Below, piece after piece: positions 21,986 through 33,900 of a DNA stretch of 64,000 nt (its first letter is position 1; the number at the start of each line of letters is the position of its first letter). The DNA comes from Quillaja saponaria (taxonomy: Eukaryota; Streptophyta; Magnoliopsida; Fabales; Quillajaceae): positions 17,740,062-17,804,061 of the forward strand of contig CM055611.1 in NCBI GenBank assembly GCA_029379385.1, written 5' to 3'. The position numbers were made by a program, and so were the translations under genes. The notes below the pieces were generated by a model. That model saw nothing but the letters and a program-made list of their open reading frames with translations. It had not been told where the DNA came from and searched no databases.

Positions 21986-24420
21986 CTACTGATCACTGGC
22001 ATCATTCTTTTCACCCTCAACCACGCCATCAACATCCAGTTCTTTGGCCTCAACCTCTCCGTCTGCGGCGCCCCCGTCTTCAGATCCCTCACCCGTAGCA
22101 GCTTCAGTCTCGGCGAGTATCTTCGCCAGCCTTTCCTCTTCTTCGGCTTCTTCCTCGCCAGGCCACTTCAACACAAAAATATCCAAAGAGGGGTTACGCT
22201 CCTTCCGTTATACCAGACAGCAGATCTATCCATTAGCGTACAGACAACTGTCGTGATCGTAGATCATTTTTTCGATAGTAGTCTGAATTTTTGAAATTCT
22301 CCACAACTGTCCAGGCCTCCTCTTTGGATACCTTCCAATTCGGCTCTCAGTCTGGCGATCTTCTCATCTTTATGGGCTTAGCTTTCCACTATTTGAATCT
22401 TTTCTTCCCTTCAGTCGGATAGCCTCGGATTCAAATGCATGGCACCTTTCAATTTATTCTCTAAGGCTAGCTACCTCCTCGTTTTACTCACAGCACTGGT
22501 TGAGCCACCCTTCCACCTCGGCCCCCAAACGTAGGACTTTCGGCTTGCATTGACTCAAATTATTCCTGAAGCAGCTCACCCTTCAGCCTCAACTTTTTCC
22601 ACTTGGATTAACCGAAGCCTTTAGATTTTTGTTTTACTGAATAGGACCAAGCATCTTGTTCGTGGAGTATTTGGCATCCTCCTGAGCTTTCTTTAGTTTG
22701 GTATACAAGGACACCTAGTATTAGAGGGACTGCAACAAACAATATCGCATCAATAATATTACACAAACATGAAATATATCAAGTTATAAAAGGTCGTCCA
22801 TACCTACACGCCCTGCAGACAGTCCGATAATAAAGGGCTCTCCAATGGCAAATCATCTATCAGAGTTACGTCGGCGGGCAGGGTAGTCCCCCTCGCTATG
22901 GCAAAATGCCACACTAGGGATGTCGCTGATATAGGCATCCTTCGAGACGCCCAGGAAAACATGTGCCGGAACCTTTGCCAATGAAAAGCCGTCTGGTCTA
23001 GTTTGCTCCCTCAAGGAGGGCTCCACCCTTGCCCTCTTTTGCAAACGACCTGATTTGGGACTAGGGGGAGTCCTATCGTCCGTCGGGATCGTACTTCAAA
23101 GGCAACACACCCTTCTGTTGACTCCGTCATCCAGGGACTCCTCCTGAGTCCAGGCCGATGAAAGATGATACTTTGGCTATGTCTTTTTAAGAGGCCGAGC
23201 TTGGTTTTGACTTCTTGGGAGGTCTCCTATCTTCTTTCGCATGCCTCTTTCCCTTTGAGGTGGAAGCCTTTTCCACCTTCTCTCTTAAGGCCTCAAGACG
23301 TTGTCTTGTTACTGCCTCTCACTTTGGCGGCCTCCTGTTAATGTGTCAGACCAATATCTGTAAAGCAAGAAATCAAAGGTTCAGTAACAGTGACTTCCAA
23401 ATATCATTCAATAATAAAAGTAAAACATTGCGCAATGCTAACCTAGATCTAGCTCAGATAAACCCATCCTAGCTAGCATCGGGCCAGAAGTAAAAAATGT
23501 AATGTTAAAAAGCTCGCCCCAGTTGAAACTTCTTGTATACGAGGATCTTAGAGTACTTTTTGTACTGTGCTCGATTCATCCTCGGAGGTTTCTTAGGCTT
23601 CCAGGTTCATAAAACCCCCCATTTGTGCAGCAAAACTGTGGGGCGAGGATCCTTAACGAAAAAGTACCGGGGTTTTCACTCTTTGTTATTGTCGGGATGT
23701 CCCTGGTAGAGGTCGAACTTTGCAGAAAAATATATCCACCCTCCGGACGTGTTCTTAATTTGATGGAGGTGCCTGAACACTGTCAAGGACGGGCAAATCT
23801 GTAAAGTATTGCAGACGCTTAATGAAGGTGATCAGAAATCGTCATCTGTTGGGAACGACCTGAGCTAGGCAAATACTTAGGGCATTCAGAACTTTGATGA
23901 TAAATAGGTACAAAGGATAGTGAACCCCGGCCTTCAAGTAGTATTCATAGAGCAGAACGTGTTCGGGCGAGAGTGATAGGGACGATCTTCGTAAGGATCG
24001 ACCTTGTACACTTTAGGCCCCGACAGACTCAAAATACTGCCTGCTCGCGACCTCCAACTTATGGTCACTTATGACGTTCTTTATGGCATTCATGGCGGTG
24101 GTGTTAGTTTAAGGCCAGAAGATCGCCACATCATCGTTAGATTCTTCATCCTCATCCTCTTTGGGTGAGAAGCGAGACAAAGCAATGGCCTTGTCTTCAA
24201 CCTCAAAGCTCCCAGACTCGCTGAGCCTGAGGACGTGGATGGATGATAAGCTAGGGAAGGTGGAAGAACCTTTCCCTTACCTGGTCAGTAAGTAGGCTGC
24301 TCGCCCAGTGAGCACTATGGTGCCATCTGCTGAGGTGGTTATCCAACAGCTCGAAAGGCAGGGGCTGATGGAGAACCTTCCTTACTAGACATATTAACTG
24401 AACAACGGATGAAAAATTTT
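21986..24420 (-). pseudogene. Antisense extra ORF (aORF) remnant of the Tat-type element
   Basis: Read on the minus strand, the region ~23,740-23,530 gives YFSAKFDLYQGHPDNNKEW, then KPRYFFVKDPRPTVLLHKWG, the conserved aORF core (NNKxWKxxFFFV). Further 3' on that strand, 23,044-22,853 is open, and 22,186-21,986 encodes an acidic Glu-rich tail (WPGEEEAEEEERLAKILAET). The order N-terminal core, then charged C-terminus is that of Tat antisense ORFs, whose function is not known. Several stops interrupt it. It pairs with the plus-strand aORF of the reverse element at 1,850-3,340. Confidence 0.72.
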
Positions 24421-24888
24421 CAAGTTTAGAAGCTCATACCTAGTGATGAAGAAAGGTATGTAAAAAGTTTTCTCTCTCGAGTAGTCAAGCTGGCTAAATG
24501 CAAATTGGCAGAGCTTCGCAACAAAAATCTCAAAGTATGGCTCAACAAGGAAGGAGGGTTTGGGGCATTAAATAAGCCTCGAAGGTTTCCCTCGCACTCC
24601 ACTCCCACATCACATGGGACACATGGCACTGTCCCAATGCTCACCCACAATTTCGTCCAATAACAGTGTAAAACTCGACCCGGAATTTGAAGAATCATGA
24701 GGTAACCAATAATAATGGAAAACTTGACCCAGACCCACACATGCCTCATCTTGAGTTTATGTTTTGCTGCCAATGACTTAATCGTCCTCATTTCTTGCTT
24801 GCCGTACCACATGAAGTTCGGTTCTTATGGGCGACCTCCATAGGTCGTTCCGCATTGTTTGTTCAGGACCCTTTTTTAGGGAGACTAG

Positions 24889-25293
24889 TGTTAATATAGT
24901 ATAATGACATTCCTATGAGAGCATGCCATGTGGCAGGTCACCTTCTACTTCGGTAGCTTGAATAGTTAAGGATAGCCTGTACTGATGCTTTCCTGCTATA
25001 TATATATATATATATATGTCATGTTCCTCAAAGAAGGGTAAGAATAACAAAAGGTAAAAAAGTCTTTAAGTTACCCCCCTCTTATCATTTATTTAGCTCT
25101 TCTCCTTCTTACTTACTCATCGGAGGATTTAGGGAGTTCACCCCGAACTTGGCTCCCGTCCTTTATTTTGCAAGGCATGAGATCAATAGGTCGTCAGGAT
25201 ACCGTTGAAACACTTTGACTAGAAAGACTACTTAAAGGCTACTTCAAGACCATCCATTCCCGTAACCCGTGCATATTAACTTTGACATTAACA
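24889..25293 (+). repeat. 3' LTR (405 bp)
   Basis: It has the same ends as the 5' LTR and collinear sequence with scattered substitutions and indels. The visible divergence implies an old insertion. A TA-dinucleotide run (TATATATA...) lies upstream of the TCATGTTCCTCA block in both LTRs. Confidence 0.95.
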
Positions 25294-25440
25294 CAGAGGC
25301 AACAATCATTCCGATTTAGGTGGCTTCAAGCCACTATAACACAAATTGAGAAACTGGTTATACAGATCAAACCTAGGTAAACTCATGAAGAATGTCTCTG
25401 TGCCTGGCTAAAAGAAGTGGCTGGTGCAGCAGCACTTCTA

Positions 25441-26032
25441 CTCCTTAAGCCTTCTTTTCTTTTCCTTTTTAATCAAACAAGCCCACAAATTTTCAAGAAA
25501 ATTTTACTTCTTTTGATTCTTCTTTATCATGTTGGCAGCTTTCTTTGATTCTCCATTTCTTTCTGTCTTAATTTTTCTTCCCCGGGTGACTGAAAGAGGA
25601 TGCCTCCTCCTTCATTAGTAAAAGTAAGTCATTAGTAAAAGTAAAATATACTCTCATTAAAGTATCACATTTTTTATCAATTTTATTTCTTATATATATA
25701 TATTTTTTTTGTAATATTACCCTCACTCTAACACCATTAATAATTTAAATAAAAAATATGACTTAAATTTAAATTTTTTGTCATGTGTGCTAAGTTAATA
25801 AAAATAAAAAATTTTATTTCTCACTCTTATTCATCACCACCCTCCAACATTATAAATTAGATTTTGTGATGATTTAGATATTTTAAAATACAATTAATAA
25901 AAAAGATAATACTTTTAAAATTAATTTAATAAAATATGATAGTTTTAGGATGAAATTGAAAAGAAATATAAACTATAAAAACATATTTTTTTGTCAACTC
26001 AGCATATATGTGCATGATACTAAAAATCTATA
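25441..26032. other. AT-rich spacer
   Basis: No gene or clear element. GOS12 homology ends at about 25,440. Confidence 0.5.
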
Positions 26033-26272
26033 TCTATACTATTATAAAAACCAGAAGGCCATTGTGGTTTCTTACTATATAATATACACATATTTAAATT
26101 ATTTAAAAGATAAAATTTATTCAATCACTTAATAACTATTAAATAATAACCTCCTTACTTTCCTACTCTCATACTCTCTTCCACCCTCCCACTCTCCTAC
26201 TATCTCTCACCCTCTCACTTCCCTCTTCTCTCCTGTATAAAATATATACAAAATACACATGTATGGGCGTGC
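26033..26272 (+). mobile_element. Helitron-like fragment (5' end present)
   Basis: It starts A|TCTATACTATTATAAAAACC, the usual Helitron 5' style, and is a diverged copy of the element at 60,094-60,344 in opposite orientation (shared: ATTTAAATTATTTAAAA, CACTTAATAACTA, AATAATAACCTCCTT, CTCTCA rich tract, ACACATGTATG). The 3' CTAG end is not found. Confidence 0.6.
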
Positions 26273-26762
26273 ATCAATTTAAGCCAAAACAACAATTTTC
26301 ATCAAAATTTAATAGTGTTAGCTTGAAAAAAGATATTACAAACATTATGAAAAGTTAGACGATAAAATTAATAGAACAATAATTTTTTTAATGAACAATA
26401 ACGATACTTTAATAATATTAAATATTATCTTATCGCTATTTTATTTTTTGAATTGCTACTGGTTAGGGATGGAGCTACCAATAAAGCAAAATTATTGAGT
26501 TAAAAGCATGATTACCTCTTTTCTAAACATATAAATTAGTTTGAGTGGCACACTAACTAAAGTTTGATTCTCTATGTCTTTGGCGCGTTATCACGATGTT
26601 TTCTTAAAGATGCTTAATTCATTTAAATAATTATACAAAAAGAAGAAGTAGACGACATATGTGTTAGATATAAAATCACTCCATGGGCCATGCTTGAATG
26701 TCAAACTAGAATTCAAATAATTTTATTCTTCTCTTTTCCCGCAAACATATTCTTCTCTTTTT

Positions 26763-27545
26763 CCCATGTGATGCTGCAAGCCCTTCTCCTTTCCCTTGGC
26801 TATATTCCCTCTCCTTTCCTTTTCTTTATTTTTGTAATTTTAAAATCTTAAGAAAAGTCACCCTGAGTCTTATTTTTTTTAATATTTTAATTAATTTTAT
26901 AAAAAAAAATTATATTATCAGTAACTCATATTTTTAAAATATTTTTCTCATGCTGCAAGACTCTTTTCCCATGTGATGATTGCAAGCCCTTCTTCTTTCC
27001 CAGTGGCTATATTCCCTCTTTATTCCTTCTCGTTATTTTATTAATTTTAAAATCTTAAGAAAAGTCACCTTAAGTCCTTTTTTTTTTTTTCAATATTTTA
27101 ATTAATTTATAATAAAATTATATTATCAATAACTCTTTTTTAAAAAATATTTTTCCCATGCTGCAAGCCCTTCTCCTTTCATGTGACTTTATTCTCTCTC
27201 CTTTCCTTCTCTTTATTTTTATAATTTTAAACTCTTAAGAAAAGTCACTATAAGTCTTCTTTTTTTTTTCAATATTTTAATTAATTTTATATTAAATTAT
27301 ATTATCAATAACTCTTATTTTTAAATATTTTTCCCATGTGATGCTGCAAGACGCTTTCCCATGTGATGCCCTGTAAGCACTTCTCCTTTCCCGTGACTAT
27401 ACTCACTCTCCTTTCCTTCTCTTTATTTTTTAAATTTTAATTTCTTAAGAAAAGTCACCCAGTCTTATTTGTTTTTAATATTTTAATTAAATTTTATAAT
27501 AAAATTATATTATCAATAACTCTTATTTTTAAAATATTTTTCTAA
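26763..27545. repeat. Four-copy ~190-bp tandem repeat upstream of the NLR
   Basis: Units start near 26,763, 26,968, 27,155 and 27,332 with (CCCATG)TGATGCTGCAAGCCCTTCTCC and run through TTCTTTATTTT, TTAAGAAAAGTCAC, AGTCTT, TTTTAATATTTTAATTAATT and ATTATATTATCAATAACTC. The units have diverged. The array ends about 600 bp before the NLR start codon and has no ORF. Confidence 0.85.
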
Positions 27546-28021
27546 ATAAATCTTAAATTTTGAATTGAAACTTTTTATATCATTTTTATCTTTAATTTTA
27601 TATTTTATAATTTTAATAATTAAGTAAACTGATTTTTCAAAAAATACATTAATTAATTTATAAAACTAAAATTAATTATTTAATAAGTTGAGAAATGGAG
27701 TAATTTAGGTTTTGATTACTCTAAAGTTGCTTGAGATTGTGATCACTAAAACAAGAAACTTAAAACTCATTGCGAACTACAAACTGGAAAGTGGAAACTG
27801 GTTAATGCAAGTCTTTTACTCATTATCTCCATTGACAAATAAAATATATTCCATGTCGGAAGTTGACTGACCAAAAGTAAAAGTTAGCAATAATTCTTTT
27901 TTATTGTTGGTACAGTAAGTTAGCAATAATTTAAGCAAATAAGAATGATGTAATTGCTGCCGCGTGAAGCTTCCCATTCTTCTTCTCCAAAACCAGAGAT
28001 CATATTATTCTTCCATAGATA

Positions 28022-28170
28022 TCTGAGGTACTTTCTTCTATCTTTTCCTTTGAACTAAATTGCTTTTACTTGTGGTGATAACACCTAAAACAGAGGTAAC
28101 CCTTTCAATTTTAATTTATTTAAACTTGTATCTACTTACTGCTTATGCAGGCTATAGCAAAAGTGAGAGG
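28022..28170 (+). promoter_or_regulatory. NLR 5' leader with probable leader intron
   Basis: GAG|GTACTT (28,028) or CAGAG|GTAACC (28,097) could be donors, and CTTATGCAG (ending 28,150) is a strong acceptor 20 nt before the ATG. A leader intron would explain the pyrimidine-rich sequence here. No clear TATA box was assigned. Confidence 0.4.
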
Positions 28171-30962
28171 ATGGAGATTGTTATTGCCATTGCTGCAAAA
28201 GTTGTGGAATACACTGTTGCTCCTATTGGACGTCAACTGGGGTTTCTTATTTTCTACCGAAGAAATGTTGCAGATCTCAGAACCCAAGTTCAAAGGCTGG
28301 AGGAGACCAAAGAGAGGGTCCAACGGGACGTGGATGCTGCTAAACGGAATGGTAAGAAATTTACATTGATGTGCAGAACTGGCTTATCAAAGTGAATGAA
28401 TTGATTGTAGAGGCAAGTAAGTTGTTTGGAGATGAAGGCCGAGCAACGACGGGGTGTTATTCCACTGGTTCCTGTCCAAATGTATTGTCCCGCCACCAGG
28501 TTAGTAGGAAATCAACCGAGTTGTTGTTGGAAGTTACCAAAATCCAACTGAGGGGGAATTTCACTTCAGTTTCTTCCAATCCCCCACCACTCCCCTTGGC
28601 TGCAACATTAGTTACTAAAGATTTCAAGGCCCTTGACTCGAGGACAAAAACTTTAACAGAGATTATGGAGAAATTGAAGGATTCTACAATTCAAACGATC
28701 GGCGTGTGGGGGTTGGGTGGTGTGGGTAAAACCACACTAGCCAAACAAGTCGCCAAGGAGGTTGAGGAGTCCAAGATGTTTGTGACGGTGGTCATGGCAA
28801 CAGCCACTGTGAATCCAGATGTGAGGCGGATTCAAGGTGAACTAGCAGATCAATTGGGCTTGATATTTGAACAGGAGACAGAAACGGGAAGAGCAAATCG
28901 GTTATGGCAGAGGATAAATCAAGAAAAAAGTATTCTTATTATTATTGATGATATATGGGGTGAATTTGAATTGCAGGCCATAGGAGTTCTGTTTGGGGAT
29001 GGCCATAAGGGAAGTAAGTTGTTGCTGACATCTAGAAGTTATGATGTGTTAAAGCGTGAGATGGGCATTCAAGTGGGATACCGACTCGAAGTGTTAGAAG
29101 AAGATGAGGCGTGGAGTTTATTGGAAGAAATGGCAGGAGATACTGTAAAAGATCCCAATGTGCAGCCTATTGCAATTGAAGTGGTGAAAAAATGTGCGGG
29201 TTTGCCTGTTTTGATTGCTACTGTTGCTAAGGCCCTGAAAGATGAGAAATTATATGTTTGGAAGGATGCCTTAAAACAACTGGAAAGATTTGACAACGAA
29301 GGGGTGCATGAAAAAGTTTATTCAGCTTTGGAGTTGAGTTACAATCATTTAAAAGGTCAGGAAATGAAGTCACTGTTCTTGCTTATAGCTCTTCATGGAG
29401 AACCTTTCGTTAACAAGTATGACTTGTTGATAATTAGTGTGGGTTTGGGTTTATTCAAAAATGTGAACACATTGGAGGATGCGAGGAACAGACTTGATAA
29501 ATTGACGAAGGACCTCAAGGCATCTTGTCTTTTGATTGAAAACCAGAAAGAATGCGTCCAAATTCATGATTTAGTTCGGGATTCTGGTTCTTCAATTGCT
29601 GAAAGAGACCAACTATTTCACATTGGTTTTGAATCTGAATCAAAAGAATGGTCAAGGAAGGATATATTTGAAAATTTTCGTGGACTCTTTTTGTCTGTAC
29701 GCCATCAAAGTTACCTACCTGAAAGGTTGGAATGTCCGCAGCTCCAGGTATTTGCATTAAACTGTCAAGAGGATCATTTGATAATTTCATATTCTTTTTT
29801 TGAAGTGATGATAGAAGTGAAGGTTTTATGTTTATATAAAATGACGTTAATGTTATCACCACCTCTTGTCCTTCATGGATTGAAGTCTCTTGTTGCTTTG
29901 TACTTATATGAATGTACCTTAGAAGACATAGCAATAGTTGGAGAGTTTACAAATCTAGAAATTCTGAGTGTTCGTCGGTCTGACCTCAAGCAACTACCCC
30001 ATGAGATAGGAAGACTTCGTCGCCTAAAGATGTTGGATCTGTATAGTTGTAATAGCCTTGAAGTGATTCCACCAAGAGTTATATCAAACTTGATTGGTTT
30101 GGAAGAGTTAGATATGGAAGGTAGCTTCTCCAATTGGGAGGTTGAAGGATGCAACAATGCAAGTCTATCTGAGTTAAATGAAATGCCTAATTTGAGGAGT
30201 TTATCCATTCAGATTCCCTATTCTATGACTTTGTTGACTGGTATGAACTTCTCGTTTTTTGAAAAGCTACAAAGATTCAAGATTGAAATGGGACTGAGGT
30301 CAGATACACGTAGCATATATGATTATTTTTCGCGTAGAAGATATGGGTACTCCTCAATGCTGACACTTGAATTCTGTAAATTGGAGAGTCAGATCAGAAT
30401 GTTGGTAGAAAAAGTTGAATATTTGGACTTGTATGAAGTGGAAGGTGTCAAGAATTTTTTCTATGATCTGAATGCAAAAGGTTTTTCGCAATTAGTGACT
30501 CTCAATGTCTCAAAAAATGCTGATACTGAATACATAGTTAACTCCGAAATCTCGAATCATCCCGTTCATGCTTTTCCAATCTTGAATGAGATGCACCTCA
30601 CCAATTTGAATAATTTGGTACATATATGTCATGGCCCATTCACCGAGGAATCCTTTTGCAAACTAAGATATGTCACAGTGTCAAACTGTGTAAGATTGAA
30701 GAATGTGTGGTCGGCTTCTATGAGAAGAGTCATTCAACAAATCGTTAAAATATCTGTTTCAAGTTGCAAGTCAATGGAGGAGATTGTATCCTTGGGAAGA
30801 GAGGCGGAAAATCTTGACCCAGTGCTCGGTGACATTATCGAGTTTACTCAGTTACAGACTTTAGTGATGTGGGATGTACCAGCGTTAATTAGTTTCTGCT
30901 CAATGAAGAGGTCATCATCTACATCTCAAGGGATAGATTCTCAGTCACTTTTCAGCCACAAG
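28171..30962 (+). other. NLR exon 1: coiled coil, NB-ARC, N-terminal LRRs
   Basis: The ATG at 28,171 (MEIVIAIAAKVVEYTVAPIG) matches the usual start of this NLR class. Its frame runs only to 28,395 because of the lost base near 28,353; the NB-ARC frame is then open without a stop to 30,962, where CACAAG|GTATGC is the donor. LRR repeats begin after YLPERLECPQLQVFALN. Confidence 0.85.
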
Positions 30963-33900
30963 GTATGCTTTTCATATCTCCATATCGTGACTATTTATGA
31001 GTTCCCATTATGAATAAATAATTCTTTGGTTAAAAGAAAAACATTTTTTAATTTTTTATTTATTTTGATATTGATATTGAATTACATTAGATCTTATAAT
31101 TTCTAATAAACTTAGTCAAATAATTATCTAGGTGGAGGAATTAACTTTGCATTCAGTATCATCATACTTTCAATAATAAGTCACCAGCATTTCTAATTCT
31201 TGACACATTAGCTAATACTTTAATCAATATATTTTATTTTTCACAGTAAGAATTTTTATCTAAGATTAATATAACCATTTTGACTAAATAGTAAAAAATT
31301 TATTCTCATTAGTGAATGTAGGCAATGAGATCGAGCCATGTAGTATTTTTTGTTGATGTTTTTCTATGCCTTTCTATTTGTATACGGTAATTGACCAATT
31401 CAATTTAATTAATTTAAATTTTTATTAATTAATGTTATTATTTTTTTTATTTTAATATTAATTAATCAAAGCCGATTGAGAATAGACTAACCAAAATTTT
31501 AATTTCTACCGCCCCTTTCATGGCAAGTTTCCCTCCCCTATTTTCTGACATTTTGCTTGAATTTTTGTGATTGCATATATGCAGGTTTTATTTCCTGAGT
31601 TGGATGCTTTGGAAATAGGTGGCATAGATAACTTGAGGAATGTGTGGGATCACCAAATCACCTCAAATTCTTTTTTCAAATTAAAAAGTATAAAAATTAG
31701 TGGGTGTGCTAAACTAGTGGCTATTTTTCCAAATAACCTTATCAGAAACTTTCCCAGTTTAGAAATTCTTAAGGTTGAGAATTGCAGTTCAGTAGAAGAT
31801 ATTTTTGATCTTCGAGAGCAACATGATGAACTAACACATGCTAATGTTGTGGGGATTTCCTGTCATTTGAAATATTTTCATTTACATGGATTGCCAAAAT
31901 TGAAGCATATGTGGAATGGAGATTCTCAAAAAGTTCTGGGAATATTTCAAGATCTACGAAGTGTAAAAGTTGAAAAATGTGAAAACCTGAACTATATCTT
32001 TCCCGCCTATTTAGCGAAATGTCTCTTGCAACTGGAGGAGCTTGAAATTATTTCTTGTGAGGTAACCGAAATTGTTGCTGAAGATGAAGGATCAAGTGAA
32101 GCGATCAGGTTCCATTTTCCTCAAGTGAAGCGGATTACAGTAAAAAATCTACCAAAACTCAAGAGCTTCTACTCAGGAGTGATGGATACTTTGGAGTGTC
32201 CAATGATAAGGAAGCTACATGTGTCTGACGTCCGAAATGAAATATTGGATTTTTCATTCCAAGAAGGAGATGCACAACAACAGTCTTCTAGAAGAAAATT
32301 GTTCCTTCTAGTGGAAAAGGTATGCATATTCATCATGATCACATAATATAAATAATGAAATTACAAGGAGATTGATAATGGACTTATTTTTTGAAGATTA
32401 TACATGAGAATTGAAATAATTTTTTTTATTGTATTTGTTCCTCTAACAAAAATGAAAAAGCAAAAAGTTGAAAGATATCTACCAGTAAATAATGCAAGAT
32501 TTATAATTGAAAAAGTAAGAAAAATTAATATTTTATAGTTTAGCTTTCGAAATAATCTTGTCATAAGTTTGCATGATTTATAACTCATACTTTTAACCTT
32601 TTTTTTATATATTTTACATAAGTCATTTTATATATAACAATACATATCGGACAAATTTTACGCTTTAATTGATAAGCCCAAGCCTACTACATTTTAATTT
32701 TAAAATATATCTATATGTATATCTATACTATATACTATATATAAAAGTGATTTAATGGAAGAATCTTTTAATTTTTTTAAATATTCTTATGAGCTTTTAT
32801 TATTAGATAGTAATTTTACGTTGTTAGTTTATTACAAATAATTATTTTTTTTATTATTCTCTATTTTAATATGAATAGAATTGTAACTATTTTGAGACTA
32901 TTAATTTCTTTTTTACTAAAATAGGAACAATATATAATTTTTTCATTAATTATATGTCAATACTAATTAAGATTTCTCAATTTATTGTTCAATAAGTTTC
33001 TAATAATAAATTTTTTCTTAATTCTTCTCAAATTTAAGAATTAAAAATTTTAAAAAATTAATATGAATTAAATGAAATATTAAGATTTCTCAATACTAAC
33101 TAAGATGCACAACAACAGTCTTCTAGAAGAAAATTGTTCCTTCTAGTGGAAAAGGTATGCATATTCATCATGATCACATAATATAAATAATGAAATTACA
33201 AGGTGATCGATAATGGACCTATTTTTTGAGTTTCTTCTAGTGGAAAAGGTATGCATATTCATCATGATCACATAATATAAATAATGAAATTACAAGGTGA
33301 TTGATAATGGACCTATTTTTTGAAGATTACACATGAGAATTGAAATAATTTTTTTATTGTATTTGTTACTCTAACAAAAATGAAAAAGCAAAAAGTTGAA
33401 AGATATCTACCAGTAAATAATGCAAGATTTATAATTGAAAAAGTAAGAAAAATTAATATTTTATAGTTTAGCTTTCGAAATAATATTGTAATAAGTTTGC
33501 ATGATTTATAACTCATACTTTTAACCTTTTTTTTATATATTTTTAAATAAGTCATTTTATATATAACAATACATACCGTACAAATTTTACCCTTTAATTG
33601 ATAAGCCCAAGCCTACTACATTTTAATTTTAAAATATATCTATATGTATATCTATACTATATACTATATATAAAAGTGATTTAATGGAAGAATCTTTTAA
33701 TTTTTTTAAATATCCTTATGAGCTTTTATTATTAGATAGTAATTTTTCGTTGTTAGTTTATTACAAATAATTATTTTTTTTATTATTCTCTATTTTAATA
33801 TGAATAGAATTGTAACTGTTTTGAGACTATTAATTTCTTTTTTACTAAAATAGTAACAATTTATAATTTTTTTCATTAATTATATGTCAATACTAATTAA

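Larger units (their letters stand above)
17158..25293 (+). mobile_element. Ty3/gypsy Tat-type retrotransposon, complete ends, integrase missing
   Basis: Both LTRs, a perfect 5-bp target duplication CAGAG (17,153-17,157 and 25,294-25,298), a primer-site core TTGGCGCGGTCTGTGGGAAG (17,582-17,601) and a purine-rich AGGGAGACTAG before the 3' LTR define the element at 8,136 bp. It sits in an intron of GOS12 relic A; relic B shows the empty site TGCAGAGCAAAC. The plus strand carries Gag, protease, RT and the start of RNase H; the minus strand between pol and the 3' LTR carries an extra ORF remnant, as in the Tat lineage. Integrase is absent: RNase H runs straight into a 234-bp tandem repeat. Stops throughout make it non-autonomous. 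Confidence 0.9.
9756..25440 (-). pseudogene. GOS12: GOS12 Golgi SNARE gene relic A, interrupted by three insertions
   Basis: Relic A is collinear with relic B in four blocks: 9,756-10,043 (= ~51,131-51,420), ~14,340-15,647 (= ~51,435-52,625), 16,830-17,157 (= ~52,615-52,930) and 25,294-25,440 (= ~52,945-53,100). One exon is well preserved: 9,922-9,838 on the minus strand reads EFRRIKGNINSLREHAELL, an exact-style match to Golgi SNAP receptor 1-2 (GOS12), then loses about 7 nt before EYK and its GT donor. The block at 25,294-25,440 keeps part of the earlier exon (RSAAAPATS) but is broken. Exons downstream of the SNARE linker are absent; the gypsy element to the left begins where they should be. 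No function is expected. Confidence 0.8.

Noticed and set aside
26763..27545. CRISPR-like array
   Set aside because: The repeats are ~190 bp, diverged and AT-rich with no short spacers, in a plant nuclear context; this is an ordinary tandem repeat.
28350..28356. GGTAAG as a splice donor in the coiled-coil region
   Set aside because: Coiled-coil homology continues at once in the next frame, with no acceptor-bounded gap; a one-base loss is simpler.
29515..30208. Minus-strand open frames opposite NLR exon 1
   Set aside because: Shadows of the long LRR frame on the plus strand.
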